A DNA stretch of 64,000 bases from Phycisphaerales bacterium (GTDB lineage Bacteria > Planctomycetota > Phycisphaerae > Phycisphaerales > SM1A02), in contig JAJDDB010000027.1 of NCBI GenBank assembly GCA_029260575.1, positions 684,501 through 748,500 of the forward strand, in the 5' to 3' direction. Positions 18,136-27,683 of the stretch are shown here, one piece after another; position 1 is the first letter of the stretch; the number at the start of each line of letters is the position of its first letter. Under the pieces are notes generated by a model. That model had not been told where the DNA came from, made no database searches, and worked only from the letters and a program-made list of their open reading frames with translations. The translations under genes and the position numbers were made by a program.

Positions 18136-18364
18136 GCTGCATCTCACATCAAATAGTCCGAACGGTCTAGGCATTCTACCGCGCAGGCCATCACCGCGGC
18201 GATTCATCATTGCGATTCATCTAATGCCTCGAGAATGCAGATGCGCGCCGATAGGTCTCAATTGGCTATGGAACCGCTGCGGTTCTTGCACGAATATATC
18301 GATGGATCGCGAACACGCCGCGCGGGCAGAACGAATTTGGCTCCCCACGCCGCTTCGGCTCCTC
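18136..18364. other. Divergent region upstream of histidine kinase
   Basis: No gene is seen. It should hold the minus-strand promoter of the kinase operon. On the plus strand it contains short hairpins (GAACC/GGTTC near 18270, GCCG/CGGC near 18350) and leads into an intrinsic terminator, so a small plus-strand RNA is possible. Confidence 0.35.
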
Positions 18365-18395
18365 AGGCCGTTCCAGAAATGGAACGGCCTTCTTT
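18365..18395 (+). terminator. Orphan intrinsic terminator
   Basis: AGGCCGTTCC and GGAACGGCCT form a perfect ten-pair stem around AGAAAT, followed by TCTTT. It points in the plus direction, where no upstream gene is seen. In the minus direction the hairpin is followed by GAGGAGCC, not by T. Confidence 0.75.
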
Positions 18396-18445
18396 ATGAC
18401 TTCCGTCAAAATCTTGGCTCATACAAACACCTTGCCGGTGTCTAT

Positions 18446-18625
18446 TCACGATTCTTCATCGCTGTCCATCGAGCGGGCGAGCCAAGCCCAACCCAGCAAT
18501 ACAAGCCCAGCCAGAGCGATCGTTGTCCCGAGCCCTGTTCCTGTTGCACCAGCCATGACCGCCAGGATCACACCACCGCACACAACCAGTACGAACCCAA
18601 TGACACTCATGACCGATCGTGGCAT
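18446..18625 (-). CDS. Small two-helix membrane protein (59 aa)
   Basis: This 59-residue frame starts 3 bases after the stop codon of the DUF2304 gene. It encodes two hydrophobic helices, MSVIGFVLVVCGGVILAVM and TTIALAGLVLLGWAWLA, separated by a glycine/threonine turn, with an acidic end (DSDEES). The spacing and the membrane pattern suggest a real third gene of the glycosyltransferase/DUF2304 operon. GAAGGGAAG upstream can act as a weak Shine-Dalgarno. Function unknown. Confidence 0.65.
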   Translation of the reverse strand: MPRSVMSVIGFVLVVCGGVILAVMAGATGTGLGTTIALAGLVLLGWAWLARSMDSDEES

Positions 18626-18628
18626 GGT

Positions 18629-19009
18629 TCACTTCCCTTCAGGCCCCGATGCTTCGTGAGCCTGCGCGCTGCTACCAGGTGTCGGGCTTTCCACCGCCTG
18701 CATCAGCGCGACGTGCCGGACCATCAGCGTCAACTCCCTGCGGAGCTGCCGAAGTCGAATGTAGAAAAAGAAGAATCCTGCCATCATCACCAGCACCGTG
18801 CAATAGAGAATCAGGTGCGTTCCGGTGTCGATGCCCAGCTTGTTTGCGATGACTGTCGTGACATCCGGCCAGATTGCTGCTGCGCAAGCTGCCAACGAGA
18901 TGCCCAACACCACAAGACTCAACTTCGGCGCAATACCCCGCACAAGCGTGAGAATGCTCACAACACCTATCAACCCAAACACAACAATAAGGAATACCTG
19001 AAAACTCAT
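18629..19009 (-). CDS. DUF2304-type membrane protein
   Basis: The 126-residue protein has three membrane helices (VFLIVVFGLIGVVSILTLV, LSLVVLGISLAACAAAIW, LILYCTVLVMMAGFFFFYI) and a charged cytoplasmic tail starting RLRQLRRELT. This pattern and its partner fit the DUF2304 family, which commonly sits next to polyprenyl-phosphate glycosyltransferases and is thought to work with them. Its start overlaps the end of the glycosyltransferase gene by 4 bases (ATGA), so the two are co-translated. Confidence 0.82.
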   Translation of the reverse strand: MSFQVFLIVVFGLIGVVSILTLVRGIAPKLSLVVLGISLAACAAAIWPDVTTVIANKLGIDTGTHLILYCTVLVMMAGFFFFYIRLRQLRRELTLMVRHVALMQAVESPTPGSSAQAHEASGPEGK

Positions 19010-19743
19010 CGTACGATCCTCGACATGATGTAGTGAAAGACTATGCGAAGTGCAGCACCGGAGCTCTGTCCCTTTGCCAATGAATATTCGGTATATCGAA
19101 TCTCAACGGGGATTTCGCACCACGGCAGCTTTGCCTTGCGAATCAGGTCGATCAACTCACTTGCGTGTTCCATACGATCTGCAGTGATTGTAATCTGCTC
19201 CGCTGCTCGCCGACTGAAACACCGCAATCCGTTGTGGGCGTCCGTCAATGGCATCCGATTCACGATACGTGTAAACAGGACACCCAAGCCCAGCATCACC
19301 CGGCGCGTCCACGGCAGATTCACAGTCGCGCCCAGAAACCGGGACCCCAGAGTTATGTCGTACGAGCCCGATGCGACCGGTTCGAGTAAACGATCGACAT
19401 CCTCCAGGCGATGCTGGCCATCAGCATCAAATGTCACGATAAACGCAGCGCCTCTGAGCAGCGCAAACTCTATTCCTGTCTGCAGCGCCGCGCCTTGCCC
19501 GCGGTTGACTGCGTGCCGCAGTGCATAGCGTGCTGAATGCCTGGCCACATTGAATGTCTCGTCTGTGGATCCGTCATCCACGACAACTACATTTAGAAAC
19601 GACCGCTGGACTTCCCTCACAACCTCAGCCAGCACCGAACCTTCGTTGTACGCAGCTATGACGACAAAGGTCCGATCGCGAACCGCCTGCGCGACGACTG
19701 TCGCTGCCTGCGTCTTGGTTGGAGCCGTCTCATTGGGTGGCAC
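19006..19743 (-). CDS. Polyprenyl-phosphate sugar transferase (GT2, dolichol-P-mannose synthase-like)
   Basis: The 245-residue GT-A enzyme shows VIAAYNEGS, the nucleotide-sugar site VVVVDDGSTDET, the metal-binding TFDADGQHR and the family's GSRFLG and DAHNGLRCFSR segments. There is no C-terminal membrane domain, so it is a peripheral enzyme that probably loads a sugar onto a lipid phosphate carrier. The start is GTG 19743, with AAAGG about 9 bases upstream. It heads an operon with the DUF2304 protein and a 59-residue membrane protein. The GT-C-like genes starting at 19936 on the other strand could use its product. Confidence 0.9.
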   Translation of the reverse strand: MPPNETAPTKTQAATVVAQAVRDRTFVVIAAYNEGSVLAEVVREVQRSFLNVVVVDDGSTDETFNVARHSARYALRHAVNRGQGAALQTGIEFALLRGAAFIVTFDADGQHRLEDVDRLLEPVASGSYDITLGSRFLGATVNLPWTRRVMLGLGVLFTRIVNRMPLTDAHNGLRCFSRRAAEQITITADRMEHASELIDLIRKAKLPWCEIPVEIRYTEYSLAKGQSSGAALRIVFHYIMSRIVR

Positions 19744-19935
19744 GCCGCATACCTTTCACAATCAATCGCATCGGCTCAGTCTTTCGGTCGATTCAGCCGA
19801 TTCAGTGATTCTATCGGACCACATTGCTATCGCTGACACTCAACAATCCGCTACGCTGATCCAAGACTCGATACTCACGCACGCCGACGGCTATCATCCT
19901 GATTCCAAACCAACGCTGCACGCACCGAATTGACC

Positions 19936-22011
19936 ATGGCGCCCCAATCGAAATCAAAGAAAAAAGAGCTCCCCCGTTCGCAGCGACGCAGGAAACAGCG
20001 ACGAGAGCTTGCCGATGCTCCGCCCCCGAGTGCCGCCGGCGATCTGTCCACCAACCAACTCCTTCCGCATGTCATAGCTCCGTTGGTCATCATCCTGCTC
20101 GGGATCATTGCCTATGCCAACAGCTTTCAGGGCGCTTTTCTGTTTGATGATGTGCTGAACATCACGCAGCGGTCGTCGCTGTGGGGTGAAGATGCCGTAA
20201 ACGCAATACTGGCGAAGTCCGATCGCCCGCTCACCGACATTACCTTCGCACTGAACATTCGCAATCAGGGAGTGTTGCCCGGCGACGATTTGAATCCCAT
20301 CGGGTTTCACACCGTTAACCTGCTGATTCACCTCATCAGCGCACTTCTCCTGTTCGGAGTCGTGCGCAGAACGCTGCTGCTGCCGGTCTTTGCCGGTCGA
20401 TTCAATAGCGCCGCGGTCTGGATCGCGCTGGTGATTGCTGCAATCTGGACGGTTCACCCGCTGCAGACGCAGGCTATCACGTACATCGTGCAGCGAGCCG
20501 AATCACTAATGGCTCTGTTCTATTTGTTGACACTGTATTGCTATATCCGCGGTGTGACCGGAGCCATGCACAGTTGGATGTGGCTTGGAGGTTCAGTTCT
20601 TGCGTGCGCAGCCGGCATGGCAAGCAAGTCAGTTATGGGTTCAGCGCCGTTTCTCATCCTGCTCTATGACTATTGCTTCTTGTGGCGACATTTCAGGCAT
20701 CGATTCAAAGCCCGTATGCTCACAATACTCGGGCTTGCTGCAACCTGGATCGTGCTCTTTCGTGTTGGAATTGCCCAGGAAGTGCTTGATCCTACGCGCA
20801 AAAGGCCCGGCGTCGCCGGCCTGAGTTTCCAGACTGATCAAGCGGGTGAACTGACCTGGCTGTACTACTTCCTGACTCAGCCGGGCGTCCTGCTTCACTA
20901 TCTGCGCCTGTCGATCTGGCCCGCCCCGCTCGTTCTCGATTACAAGTGGCCGCTCGTGCAGTCATTCGCCGCTGCAATCATTCCGCTCAGCATTCTGTGT
21001 CTCGCTGGCGCTGCAACAGTCTGGGCCGTCATCAAACGCCTGGCTGTCGGCTTCATCCCAGCAGCATTCTTCATCGTGCTCGCACCTACATCAAGCTTCA
21101 TACCGATCAAGGACGTTGCGTTCGAACATCGCATGTACCTGCCGCTAGCAGCAGTGATCACGTTGATCGTCATAGGGTGCTCCCTGCTGCTGACACGCCT
21201 TTGGAATGCACGGAATCTGCCAATACAGATGCGCGTCCTCACAGCAGCCGTTCCTCTCGTCATCGTCGTCGCCGCTCTTACTGCTGCAACACATGCGCGC
21301 AATCGTGATTACCAGAATCCGGAGCGCATGTGGCGCGATGTCATTGCCAAGGCCCCGTTCGGCGCGCAGCCGCGCGCCCTCAATAACCTTGCGACCGTTC
21401 TAGTCGAGAACAGCAAGCTCCCCAAAAACGTGCAGCGAAAGGATGAGATTGACGACGAAGCGTGCAGCCTCTATCAACAGATTGTTGACCTGGAGCCACA
21501 AGCACATGAGCTGCCAATGGGCGTCGTTTATTACAATCTTGCCAATTGTTTTAAGCGCAATGGTGATCCTGACTCCGCAATAGAATTCTACGCGCGATCT
21601 GTAGAGATCGATCCCAGATATCTGCGATCGTACATCATGTGGGGCAATACACTCTCTGACCAGGGCGCTGTACGCAGCGCTGTAGAAAAGTACAACGCTG
21701 CAATAGAAATCGGCAGCAAGAGTAAGAAACCATTGGCTGCGTTGCTCGTTGCCCGGGCAAGTTTTAACCTCGGCAACCAGTACCAGCGACTCGGACTGTA
21801 TTACGAAGCGTTTGATGCGTTCATGACTTCCGGCAATAAATACCCAGCTGAGTACACCAAGGGTTTCCTGCACGCCGGACAACTGGCCGAGGCGAACAAA
21901 GACTCTGATCGCGCCATCCTCGCGTACAGAACATTGCTTCGGTTCGTGCCGAATCACCCTCGCGCTAACGCTGCTATGAAACGACTGCAACCACAAACAG
22001 AATCACCGTGA
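19936..22011 (+). CDS. TMTC-like membrane glycosyltransferase with TPR repeats
   Basis: The 691-residue protein has a lysine/arginine-rich N-terminus, about ten membrane helices, and three or more tetratricopeptide repeats from about residue 500 (HELPMGVVYYNLANCFKRNG, DSAIEFYARSVEIDPRYLRS and others). The first loop, FLFDDVLNI then DRPLTDITF and GFHTVNLLIHL, is the signature of the TMTC/GT-C family, O-mannosyltransferase-like enzymes that use lipid-linked sugars. ATG 19936 is used; a TTG lies two codons earlier. Its stop overlaps the start of the next glycosyltransferase gene, so the cluster is one operon. Confidence 0.85.
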   Translation: MAPQSKSKKKELPRSQRRRKQRRELADAPPPSAAGDLSTNQLLPHVIAPLVIILLGIIAYANSFQGAFLFDDVLNITQRSSLWGEDAVNAILAKSDRPLTDITFALNIRNQGVLPGDDLNPIGFHTVNLLIHLISALLLFGVVRRTLLLPVFAGRFNSAAVWIALVIAAIWTVHPLQTQAITYIVQRAESLMALFYLLTLYCYIRGVTGAMHSWMWLGGSVLACAAGMASKSVMGSAPFLILLYDYCFLWRHFRHRFKARMLTILGLAATWIVLFRVGIAQEVLDPTRKRPGVAGLSFQTDQAGELTWLYYFLTQPGVLLHYLRLSIWPAPLVLDYKWPLVQSFAAAIIPLSILCLAGAATVWAVIKRLAVGFIPAAFFIVLAPTSSFIPIKDVAFEHRMYLPLAAVITLIVIGCSLLLTRLWNARNLPIQMRVLTAAVPLVIVVAALTAATHARNRDYQNPERMWRDVIAKAPFGAQPRALNNLATVLVENSKLPKNVQRKDEIDDEACSLYQQIVDLEPQAHELPMGVVYYNLANCFKRNGDPDSAIEFYARSVEIDPRYLRSYIMWGNTLSDQGAVRSAVEKYNAAIEIGSKSKKPLAALLVARASFNLGNQYQRLGLYYEAFDAFMTSGNKYPAEYTKGFLHAGQLAEANKDSDRAILAYRTLLRFVPNHPRANAAMKRLQPQTESP

Positions 22012-23072
22012 TGGCTTGCACGAACCCGCATAACAAGACGCGCGTCTCACTTGTCATTCCCGGCCGTAACTGCGCCGCCACAATCCGCCAATGCCTTGAT
22101 GCTGTGTTCGTCATTGCCAGACAACCCGACTCTCCACTCTGCGAAATACTCTTTGTCAACGACAATTCTGATGACGACACGCCCGAAATCGTCGCATCGT
22201 ACGAATCGGTGCGCATGCTCAATGGACCCGGCCGCGGACCCGCAACTGCACGCAACATCGGCTGGCGCGCTGCGAAGCATCCGCTCATCTGGTTCATAGA
22301 TTCAGATTGTGTCGCCCACGCCGATGCGCTCGATCAACTCTTGTCACACCTTGCAGACAAAGACGTCGGTGGCGTCAGCGGAAGTTATGACATCGAAAAC
22401 GACCACTCGTTGCTCGCGCGGCTCATCCACGAAGAAATTCTCGAACGCCATCGCAACATGAATTCCGATGTAAACTTTGCGGCATCGTTCAACGTGCTCT
22501 ATCGCGCCGAAGCACTCCAAAGCGTCGGCGGATTTGATGAACGCTATACGCGCCCATCTGCTGAAGATGCGCATCTGTCCTTTGCTGTGCAGAGTGCCGG
22601 CTACCGGCTGCGCTTCGAATCTGCCAGCCGCGTAGGACACTACCACCCCCAGCATCTCGGGCGATACCTTCGAACTCAAGCACACCACGGATACTGGCGG
22701 GTGCTGCTGCACATGGAACATCGCGGACACTCTGCGGGTGATTCCTACAGCAGTTGGCTTGACCATATTCAACCCATGCTCGCAATGGCCACTCTTGCAG
22801 CGCTTGCGCTGCCAATTGCGTCAATCTTTTTTCCAGAAACATTCCCCGCATCGCTCGCTGCGGTTGGGCTGCTGTTATTACTAATTATTATTGCTGCAAC
22901 GCTTCCAATGACGTGTCGTCTTCTGTTGCGCACAGGCAGAGTTTCAATGCTGCTGTATACGCCGCTCAGCACGATTCGAGCGTTCTGGCGCGGCATCGGT
23001 CTGACATTCGGGGTTTTGCACTACGCTTTGCTTCGCAAGAACCGATCCGTTCAACCTTCAAACTCCGAATAA
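22011..23072 (+). CDS. Family 2 glycosyltransferase with C-terminal membrane helices
   Basis: The 353-residue enzyme has a GT-A domain with SLVIPGRNCAATI, LFVNDNSDDDT, the DxD-type FIDSDC and a late acidic motif RPSAEDAHLSF. Two C-terminal membrane helices (MATLAALALPIASIF, VGLLLLLIIIAATLPMTC) anchor it. It starts at ATG 22011, or at GTG 22008, overlapping the stop of the previous gene. It probably adds a sugar to a membrane-bound acceptor; donor and product cannot be told from sequence. Confidence 0.88.
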   Translation: MACTNPHNKTRVSLVIPGRNCAATIRQCLDAVFVIARQPDSPLCEILFVNDNSDDDTPEIVASYESVRMLNGPGRGPATARNIGWRAAKHPLIWFIDSDCVAHADALDQLLSHLADKDVGGVSGSYDIENDHSLLARLIHEEILERHRNMNSDVNFAASFNVLYRAEALQSVGGFDERYTRPSAEDAHLSFAVQSAGYRLRFESASRVGHYHPQHLGRYLRTQAHHGYWRVLLHMEHRGHSAGDSYSSWLDHIQPMLAMATLAALALPIASIFFPETFPASLAAVGLLLLLIIIAATLPMTCRLLLRTGRVSMLLYTPLSTIRAFWRGIGLTFGVLHYALLRKNRSVQPSNSE

Positions 23073-23087
23073 CACTGTCTACAACGC

Positions 23088-24995
23088 TTGCCCGGCATAC
23101 ATGTGATCTACCTCTCGCTCATCTTCTGGTTCGTACTTCTGCTCCCGGGTTACGCTGCGATGCGTTGGTTCGCGCCGCGCTATGTCGAAGGCGGCCTGCC
23201 CGGCGCGATCGCAGTCTCAATGTTCGCAACGTTCGCTCTGCTCAGCCCCATAAACATTCTCGGCCACGCGCTTCGCGTGCCGCTGTGGTTGTTCAGCGCA
23301 TCAATCATTGTATGTGTTCTCGCAGCTGCGGTCCTGATAACGAAGAAGAAATGGTGGCGAGATCTGCGCTCACTCCTGATCGCCGGCCTCTGTATTGAGC
23401 TGCTCATTGTCGCAGTTGACTTCGTGCTGGCTGCACGCGTTGGTTCCGTATTCGTCGGCGATGCGATCACCCACCTCAGCCGCATTCGATTGATCATGGA
23501 TGAAGGACTCAACAACGGCCACCCCTTCTACGGCGGGGCGTATTTCTTTCCCACATACCACACCAATATCTGGCATGCTTTGCTTGGCAGCGGAGCGCAA
23601 TTGTTCGGCATGCGCCATCACGACCTCTGGTTTATCGCATTACCTGTCGCCTCGTTGCTCATATTCGGCGGCGTCTGGGAACTTGCATGGACCGTCTTTC
23701 AACGGCAATGGCCCGCCTGGATTGCTGCGCTGTTCGCGCTCGGCGCATATGGATCACTTCCATTTCTGACATATCCCAACAAACTCGCGCCGTTGTGGAT
23801 CACGCCGCTACTGCTTGCATTCGTCATCGATGCAATACGCAACTCCAATGATTGGAAACCGATCCTGCTCATTGCCTGTGCATCGCTCGTGATCGCCCAG
23901 ATTCATGGGTTGTATACAGTCTTTGTCGTCCTGGTTGCCAGTCCGGTGCTGCTTGGCGCGATTGCATTCAGAGGCGTCAGGCGAGAATATCGCCCGGCCT
24001 TGTTTCACGCACTTGCCGGCTGTGCACTCACAATAGGAATTGCGTTTCCCGCCTATTCCGCGATGCGAACCGACACACTTGAACAACGCATCAGCGCCTT
24101 CGCCGAGCCCGAAGAAGGTGACAGTGTCAGCGCAGCCGAACTCGCCAACAATGGCGTTGTCACTCCGAAGCGCCCGACTCGTTTCGGAAGAGGTTTCACG
24201 GGTAAATGGTGGCGCATGCCGCTGGTGCTCTTTATCGGCGCGGTGCTGCTGCTGCGATTCAAACCGTGCCGCGCAACCACATCAATCATGCTCGGCTACT
24301 TCGTTGTATGCGGATTCTGGCTCTGGATCCCACAGGTGTATACCCCGCTCGTACAGGTGCTCGGTGGCGAATGGGTCGTCGCGCGCATGAGCTTTATTTT
24401 CAGACTGTCATTTTTTGTCATCGTTGCCGGCGGAATAACTGCAATCCTGGATCATCTTCTACGGCCGCAGGACTCAGATCGAATTCCATACGCACCCTGG
24501 CGTCTGGCCAGTCTTGCTGCGCTGCCCATTGCCATAGCACTCTTTGGGCCACGCAACGAAACGTTTGGATGGACAACTCTTCTCGCCAGTGCGCGTACTC
24601 CGTCTGATGAACGAATGTTTGAACTGAACAGTTTTCACGCGTTGCAGGATCTTGCACGCACTGAGATTCCTGCCGGTTCGATACTTCTCGCGCCACCAGC
24701 GCTCGGTGTGCTGATGACTACAGTCACTGACTGCGAAGTCGTATACGCATATACGAACAATCTCGGGGCAGGCAATCGTGCTCGGCGGGCATTGGATCTT
24801 CAGGTTCTGACAGCCGGCCTCACACGCCCCGATGAACGCCAATACCTGCTTCAGTCGTACGATATTACGTACGCAGCTTTTCTTGCACGGCCGCCTCGTT
24901 GGGCAACGCGCAACGCTGTACACACCGCGTCAGTTCACGTGCCGATGCTCGGCCACCCTGTAACTATCATTCAGTTTCCCGAACATGCCCAGTGA
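23088..24995 (+). CDS. Large polytopic membrane protein, possibly GT-C type
   Basis: The protein of about 635 residues has some twelve membrane helices, beginning IYLSLIFWFVLLLPGYAAM. A luminal-type loop lies early in the chain (GDAITHLSRIRLIMDEG) and a soluble C-terminal part follows residue 500. Acidic residues in the first loop and the operon context suggest a GT-C glycosyltransferase or a DUF6541-like protein, but I cannot confirm it. The start is uncertain: TTG 23088 or GTG 23103, neither with a good Shine-Dalgarno. Its end overlaps the next glycosyltransferase by 11 bases. Confidence 0.75.
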   Translation: MPGIHVIYLSLIFWFVLLLPGYAAMRWFAPRYVEGGLPGAIAVSMFATFALLSPINILGHALRVPLWLFSASIIVCVLAAAVLITKKKWWRDLRSLLIAGLCIELLIVAVDFVLAARVGSVFVGDAITHLSRIRLIMDEGLNNGHPFYGGAYFFPTYHTNIWHALLGSGAQLFGMRHHDLWFIALPVASLLIFGGVWELAWTVFQRQWPAWIAALFALGAYGSLPFLTYPNKLAPLWITPLLLAFVIDAIRNSNDWKPILLIACASLVIAQIHGLYTVFVVLVASPVLLGAIAFRGVRREYRPALFHALAGCALTIGIAFPAYSAMRTDTLEQRISAFAEPEEGDSVSAAELANNGVVTPKRPTRFGRGFTGKWWRMPLVLFIGAVLLLRFKPCRATTSIMLGYFVVCGFWLWIPQVYTPLVQVLGGEWVVARMSFIFRLSFFVIVAGGITAILDHLLRPQDSDRIPYAPWRLASLAALPIAIALFGPRNETFGWTTLLASARTPSDERMFELNSFHALQDLARTEIPAGSILLAPPALGVLMTTVTDCEVVYAYTNNLGAGNRARRALDLQVLTAGLTRPDERQYLLQSYDITYAAFLARPPRWATRNAVHTASVHVPMLGHPVTIIQFPEHAQ

Positions 24996-26043
24996 TCGAC
25001 TCCATCTCGCCACCGCATCCGTCGTCATTCCGACGTGCAATCGTCGTGCATTGCTGCAGCGCTGTCTGGAAGCGCTCACGGTGCAAACGATCAGGCCGCA
25101 TGAAGTGTTCGTTGTCAACGATTGCTCCACGGACAACACTGAAGCATTTCTGCAGAGCTTTGCACAAGATCGACCGAACTTTCCATTGCAGATCATGCAC
25201 AATGATGCGCCGCGCGGCGCAAATGCAAGCCGGAATAGCGCCATCGCCCGCGCCACCGGCGACATCATTGCGCTGCTGGACAATGACGCAATCGCAGAGC
25301 CGCAATGGCTTGAAGAACTGCTTGCTAGATTCACGGATGATGATATTGCAGCGGTCGTCGGCCGGGTCAACGATGAAAGACCTGAGAATCTTTTCGACCT
25401 TACATTGTTCGGCACCCATCTCGTACACGGCCCGGGCCCGGCTCGGCGTATTCTTGCAGGTAATATTGCAATTCGTCGCAATGTCGCAGCACGTTTTATG
25501 CTCGATGAAGACCGCGCGCCACCTACGCGCGATACTGCGGGCAACCCGGACACTACTGTTTCTGCGCGCGGTGATGAAGAAGGTCTGCACATTCTGATGA
25601 CTGCTGCAGGCCTGCGTGCTGTTGTTGCCCCCAAGGCTGCTGTGCTGCACGTACATCATCACACCGGCAGGTCGATGTTCCGTCAGGCATGGCGCGGCGG
25701 CCGATCTGCTGCCCGATTGGTATACAAATATCGGCTGTCGCCGCGCATCGACATGTTGCCGTTTCTGCTTGCCTATATCTCGCTTCCACTTGCGCTGCTG
25801 AACATCTGGTTGCTGACGATCCCTGCGCTGTTCATGCTGCTCGCAATTGCTGCAATCACGTACAACGATCTGTTCCTCAAACGCAAGACGATCGTGCAGA
25901 CAATCATCACATTCCCCCTGTTGCTGGCGTACTACCATGTTCGCCTAGTGGGTTACGTGCTCGAAACCTTGCGCCTGCGCCTCAGGAAACACAACATCGC
26001 ACGTGTCGATCTCGCATCTCTTCGGAGCGAAGGATCATGTTGA
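24985..26043 (+). CDS. Family 2 glycosyltransferase
   Basis: The 352-residue enzyme has the GT-A marks ASVVIPTCNRRALLQRCLEA, VVNDCSTDNTEAF and IIALLDNDAI, a later GDEEGLHILM acidic motif, and C-terminal hydrophobic helices (LPFLLAYISLPLALLNIWLL and TIPALFMLLAIAAITY). It is a membrane-attached transferase in the same operon as the preceding three genes, overlapping both its neighbours. The combination fits surface polysaccharide or glycolipid assembly; the sugar is unknown. Confidence 0.88.
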   Translation: MPSDRLHLATASVVIPTCNRRALLQRCLEALTVQTIRPHEVFVVNDCSTDNTEAFLQSFAQDRPNFPLQIMHNDAPRGANASRNSAIARATGDIIALLDNDAIAEPQWLEELLARFTDDDIAAVVGRVNDERPENLFDLTLFGTHLVHGPGPARRILAGNIAIRRNVAARFMLDEDRAPPTRDTAGNPDTTVSARGDEEGLHILMTAAGLRAVVAPKAAVLHVHHHTGRSMFRQAWRGGRSAARLVYKYRLSPRIDMLPFLLAYISLPLALLNIWLLTIPALFMLLAIAAITYNDLFLKRKTIVQTIITFPLLLAYYHVRLVGYVLETLRLRLRKHNIARVDLASLRSEGSC

Positions 26044-26153
26044 GCTGGATCATCGCTATCGGAGGCATGGCGGCTGTCGGCATAATCGTCTGGCGCCTGC
26101 TGCAAATACAGGAGCAGAAAAGCCCGCCGGACGATGACGACTCGCACACCTAG
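26037..26153 (+). CDS. Single-helix mini-protein (38 aa)
   Basis: This 38-residue frame overlaps the end of the glycosyltransferase gene by 7 bases. It encodes one membrane helix (MLSWIIAIGGMAAVGIIVW) and a polar, acidic tail (SPPDDDDSHT). CGGAGCGAAGGA upstream of the ATG is a plausible ribosome binding site. It is the counterpart of the 59-residue protein that ends the other glycosyltransferase operon. It may be real, but short length makes this tentative. Confidence 0.5.
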   Translation: MLSWIIAIGGMAAVGIIVWRLLQIQEQKSPPDDDDSHT

Positions 26154-26356
26154 CAGCCACACCGTGCCGCGCACGAACGCGACTCCGATATCGGCTGCAA
26201 TGCCGGAATCTTCAACGTTCTGTGGCGAACGACTGGGAGATTTGGACATCGCTCGTTCCTGCTGATTGCCGATACACGACGTTTGCGCGGCAGATCCCGG
26301 AATCGGAAGATGCCGGACATTGGGTGTGATGCGATACATCCGGTACAGTGCGTTGC

Positions 26357-27634
26357 ATGTTGGACGTAACGGCATTGATCGCCCAGACGGCGGCGGATGA
26401 CAACATTCGCGTGCCGCTGGTCACACATCCGGTTGGCATTCTTGCGCTACTGCTGGCGGTGCTGGCGGGCATCTTTTGGGTTGGCGAGCGAACGCTGGGC
26501 AAGGGACTTTTCAAGATCGTCCCCAAACTCGTGTTCTGCTATTTCGTGCCGACGCTGCTGACAACGCTCGGCGTGTTGCCTGCCGAATCGGAACTGTACG
26601 ACTGGATCAAGTCGTACCTCCTTCCTGCAAGTCTTGTGCTGCTGATTCTCTCTCTGGATCTGCCGGGGATTATTCGACTGGGGCCCAAAGCAGGCATCAT
26701 GCTGTTGGCGGGTACGGCCGGCGTGATGATCGGCGCGCCGGTGGCGCTGTTGGTGTGCGAACTCATTCTGCCGGAGAGCGCTTTGCCGGCGGATACGTGG
26801 CAAGGCATGGCAGCGCTGACCGGAAGCTGGATCGGCGGCGGCGCGAATATGGTTGCGCTCGCAGACATTGCGGGCACTTCCAGCGATATGTTCAGCAAGA
26901 TGATCATCGTTGATGTGTTCATCGCCAACATCTGGATGGGCGTGCTGCTGTACTCGGCAGGCGTGCAGGAAAAGATTGACAAGGCGACGGGTGCAAACAC
27001 GAAAGCGATTTATGAACTGCAGCGACGGATGGAGGATTTTCAGGCAAAGACCACGCGAGTTCCGACGCTGACGGACCTGATCATTATTACCGCGCTGGGG
27101 ATCGGCGGGGCGTACCTGGCGTACATCGGCGGCGACTGGCTGGCGTTTGTGATTGCGCGGACGAACGAAGCCGGCGAATCGCAACCGGTGCTCAGCGCGA
27201 CAACGTGGAAGTTCATTCTGGTCACAACAGGCGCGGTGCTGTTGTCAATGACGCCGGTGCGGAATCTGGAAGGTGCCGGCGCATCACGTATCGGATCGCT
27301 GTTTCTGTTTATTTTGGTGGCTTCGATCGGTGCGCACGCAAACTTCAACGTGATCAAGGATGCGCCGTATCTCGTCTTGCTGGGCGCGATCTGGATGGCG
27401 GTACACATCATCGTGCTGCTGACGGTTGCAAAGATCATTCGGGCGCCGATCTTCTTCGTGGCGGTGGGTTCGCAGGCGAACATCGGCGGCGCGGCCAGCG
27501 CACCTATCGTGGCCTCTGCATTTCACCCGACGCTGGCGCCGGTTGGTGTGCTGCTGGCAGTGGCGGGGTACGTGCTGGGGACGTACTGCGGAATCGTAGT
27601 GATCTGGATGCTCAAGGCAATGGCTGGGGCGTGA
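26357..27634 (+). CDS. DUF819-family membrane permease
   Basis: The 425-residue protein has about eleven membrane helices and the DUF819 (YjcL-like) signatures: PKLVFCYFVPTLLTTLG, GTAGVMIGAPVALLV, LTGSWIGGGANMVALA and, in the second half, VAVGSQANIGGAASAPIVA. The two glycine-rich GGGAN and NIGGAAS motifs look like inverted-repeat substrate sites as in other secondary transporters. The substrate is unknown. ATG 26357 is chosen over an ATG three codons earlier. It stands alone ahead of the topoisomerase VI region on the same strand. Confidence 0.88.
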   Translation: MLDVTALIAQTAADDNIRVPLVTHPVGILALLLAVLAGIFWVGERTLGKGLFKIVPKLVFCYFVPTLLTTLGVLPAESELYDWIKSYLLPASLVLLILSLDLPGIIRLGPKAGIMLLAGTAGVMIGAPVALLVCELILPESALPADTWQGMAALTGSWIGGGANMVALADIAGTSSDMFSKMIIVDVFIANIWMGVLLYSAGVQEKIDKATGANTKAIYELQRRMEDFQAKTTRVPTLTDLIIITALGIGGAYLAYIGGDWLAFVIARTNEAGESQPVLSATTWKFILVTTGAVLLSMTPVRNLEGAGASRIGSLFLFILVASIGAHANFNVIKDAPYLVLLGAIWMAVHIIVLLTVAKIIRAPIFFVAVGSQANIGGAASAPIVASAFHPTLAPVGVLLAVAGYVLGTYCGIVVIWMLKAMAGA

Positions 27635-27683
27635 GATCTGTGCGCGAGCAATGGGCGCATGGCGCGGCAGGAGTGTATGTGCG

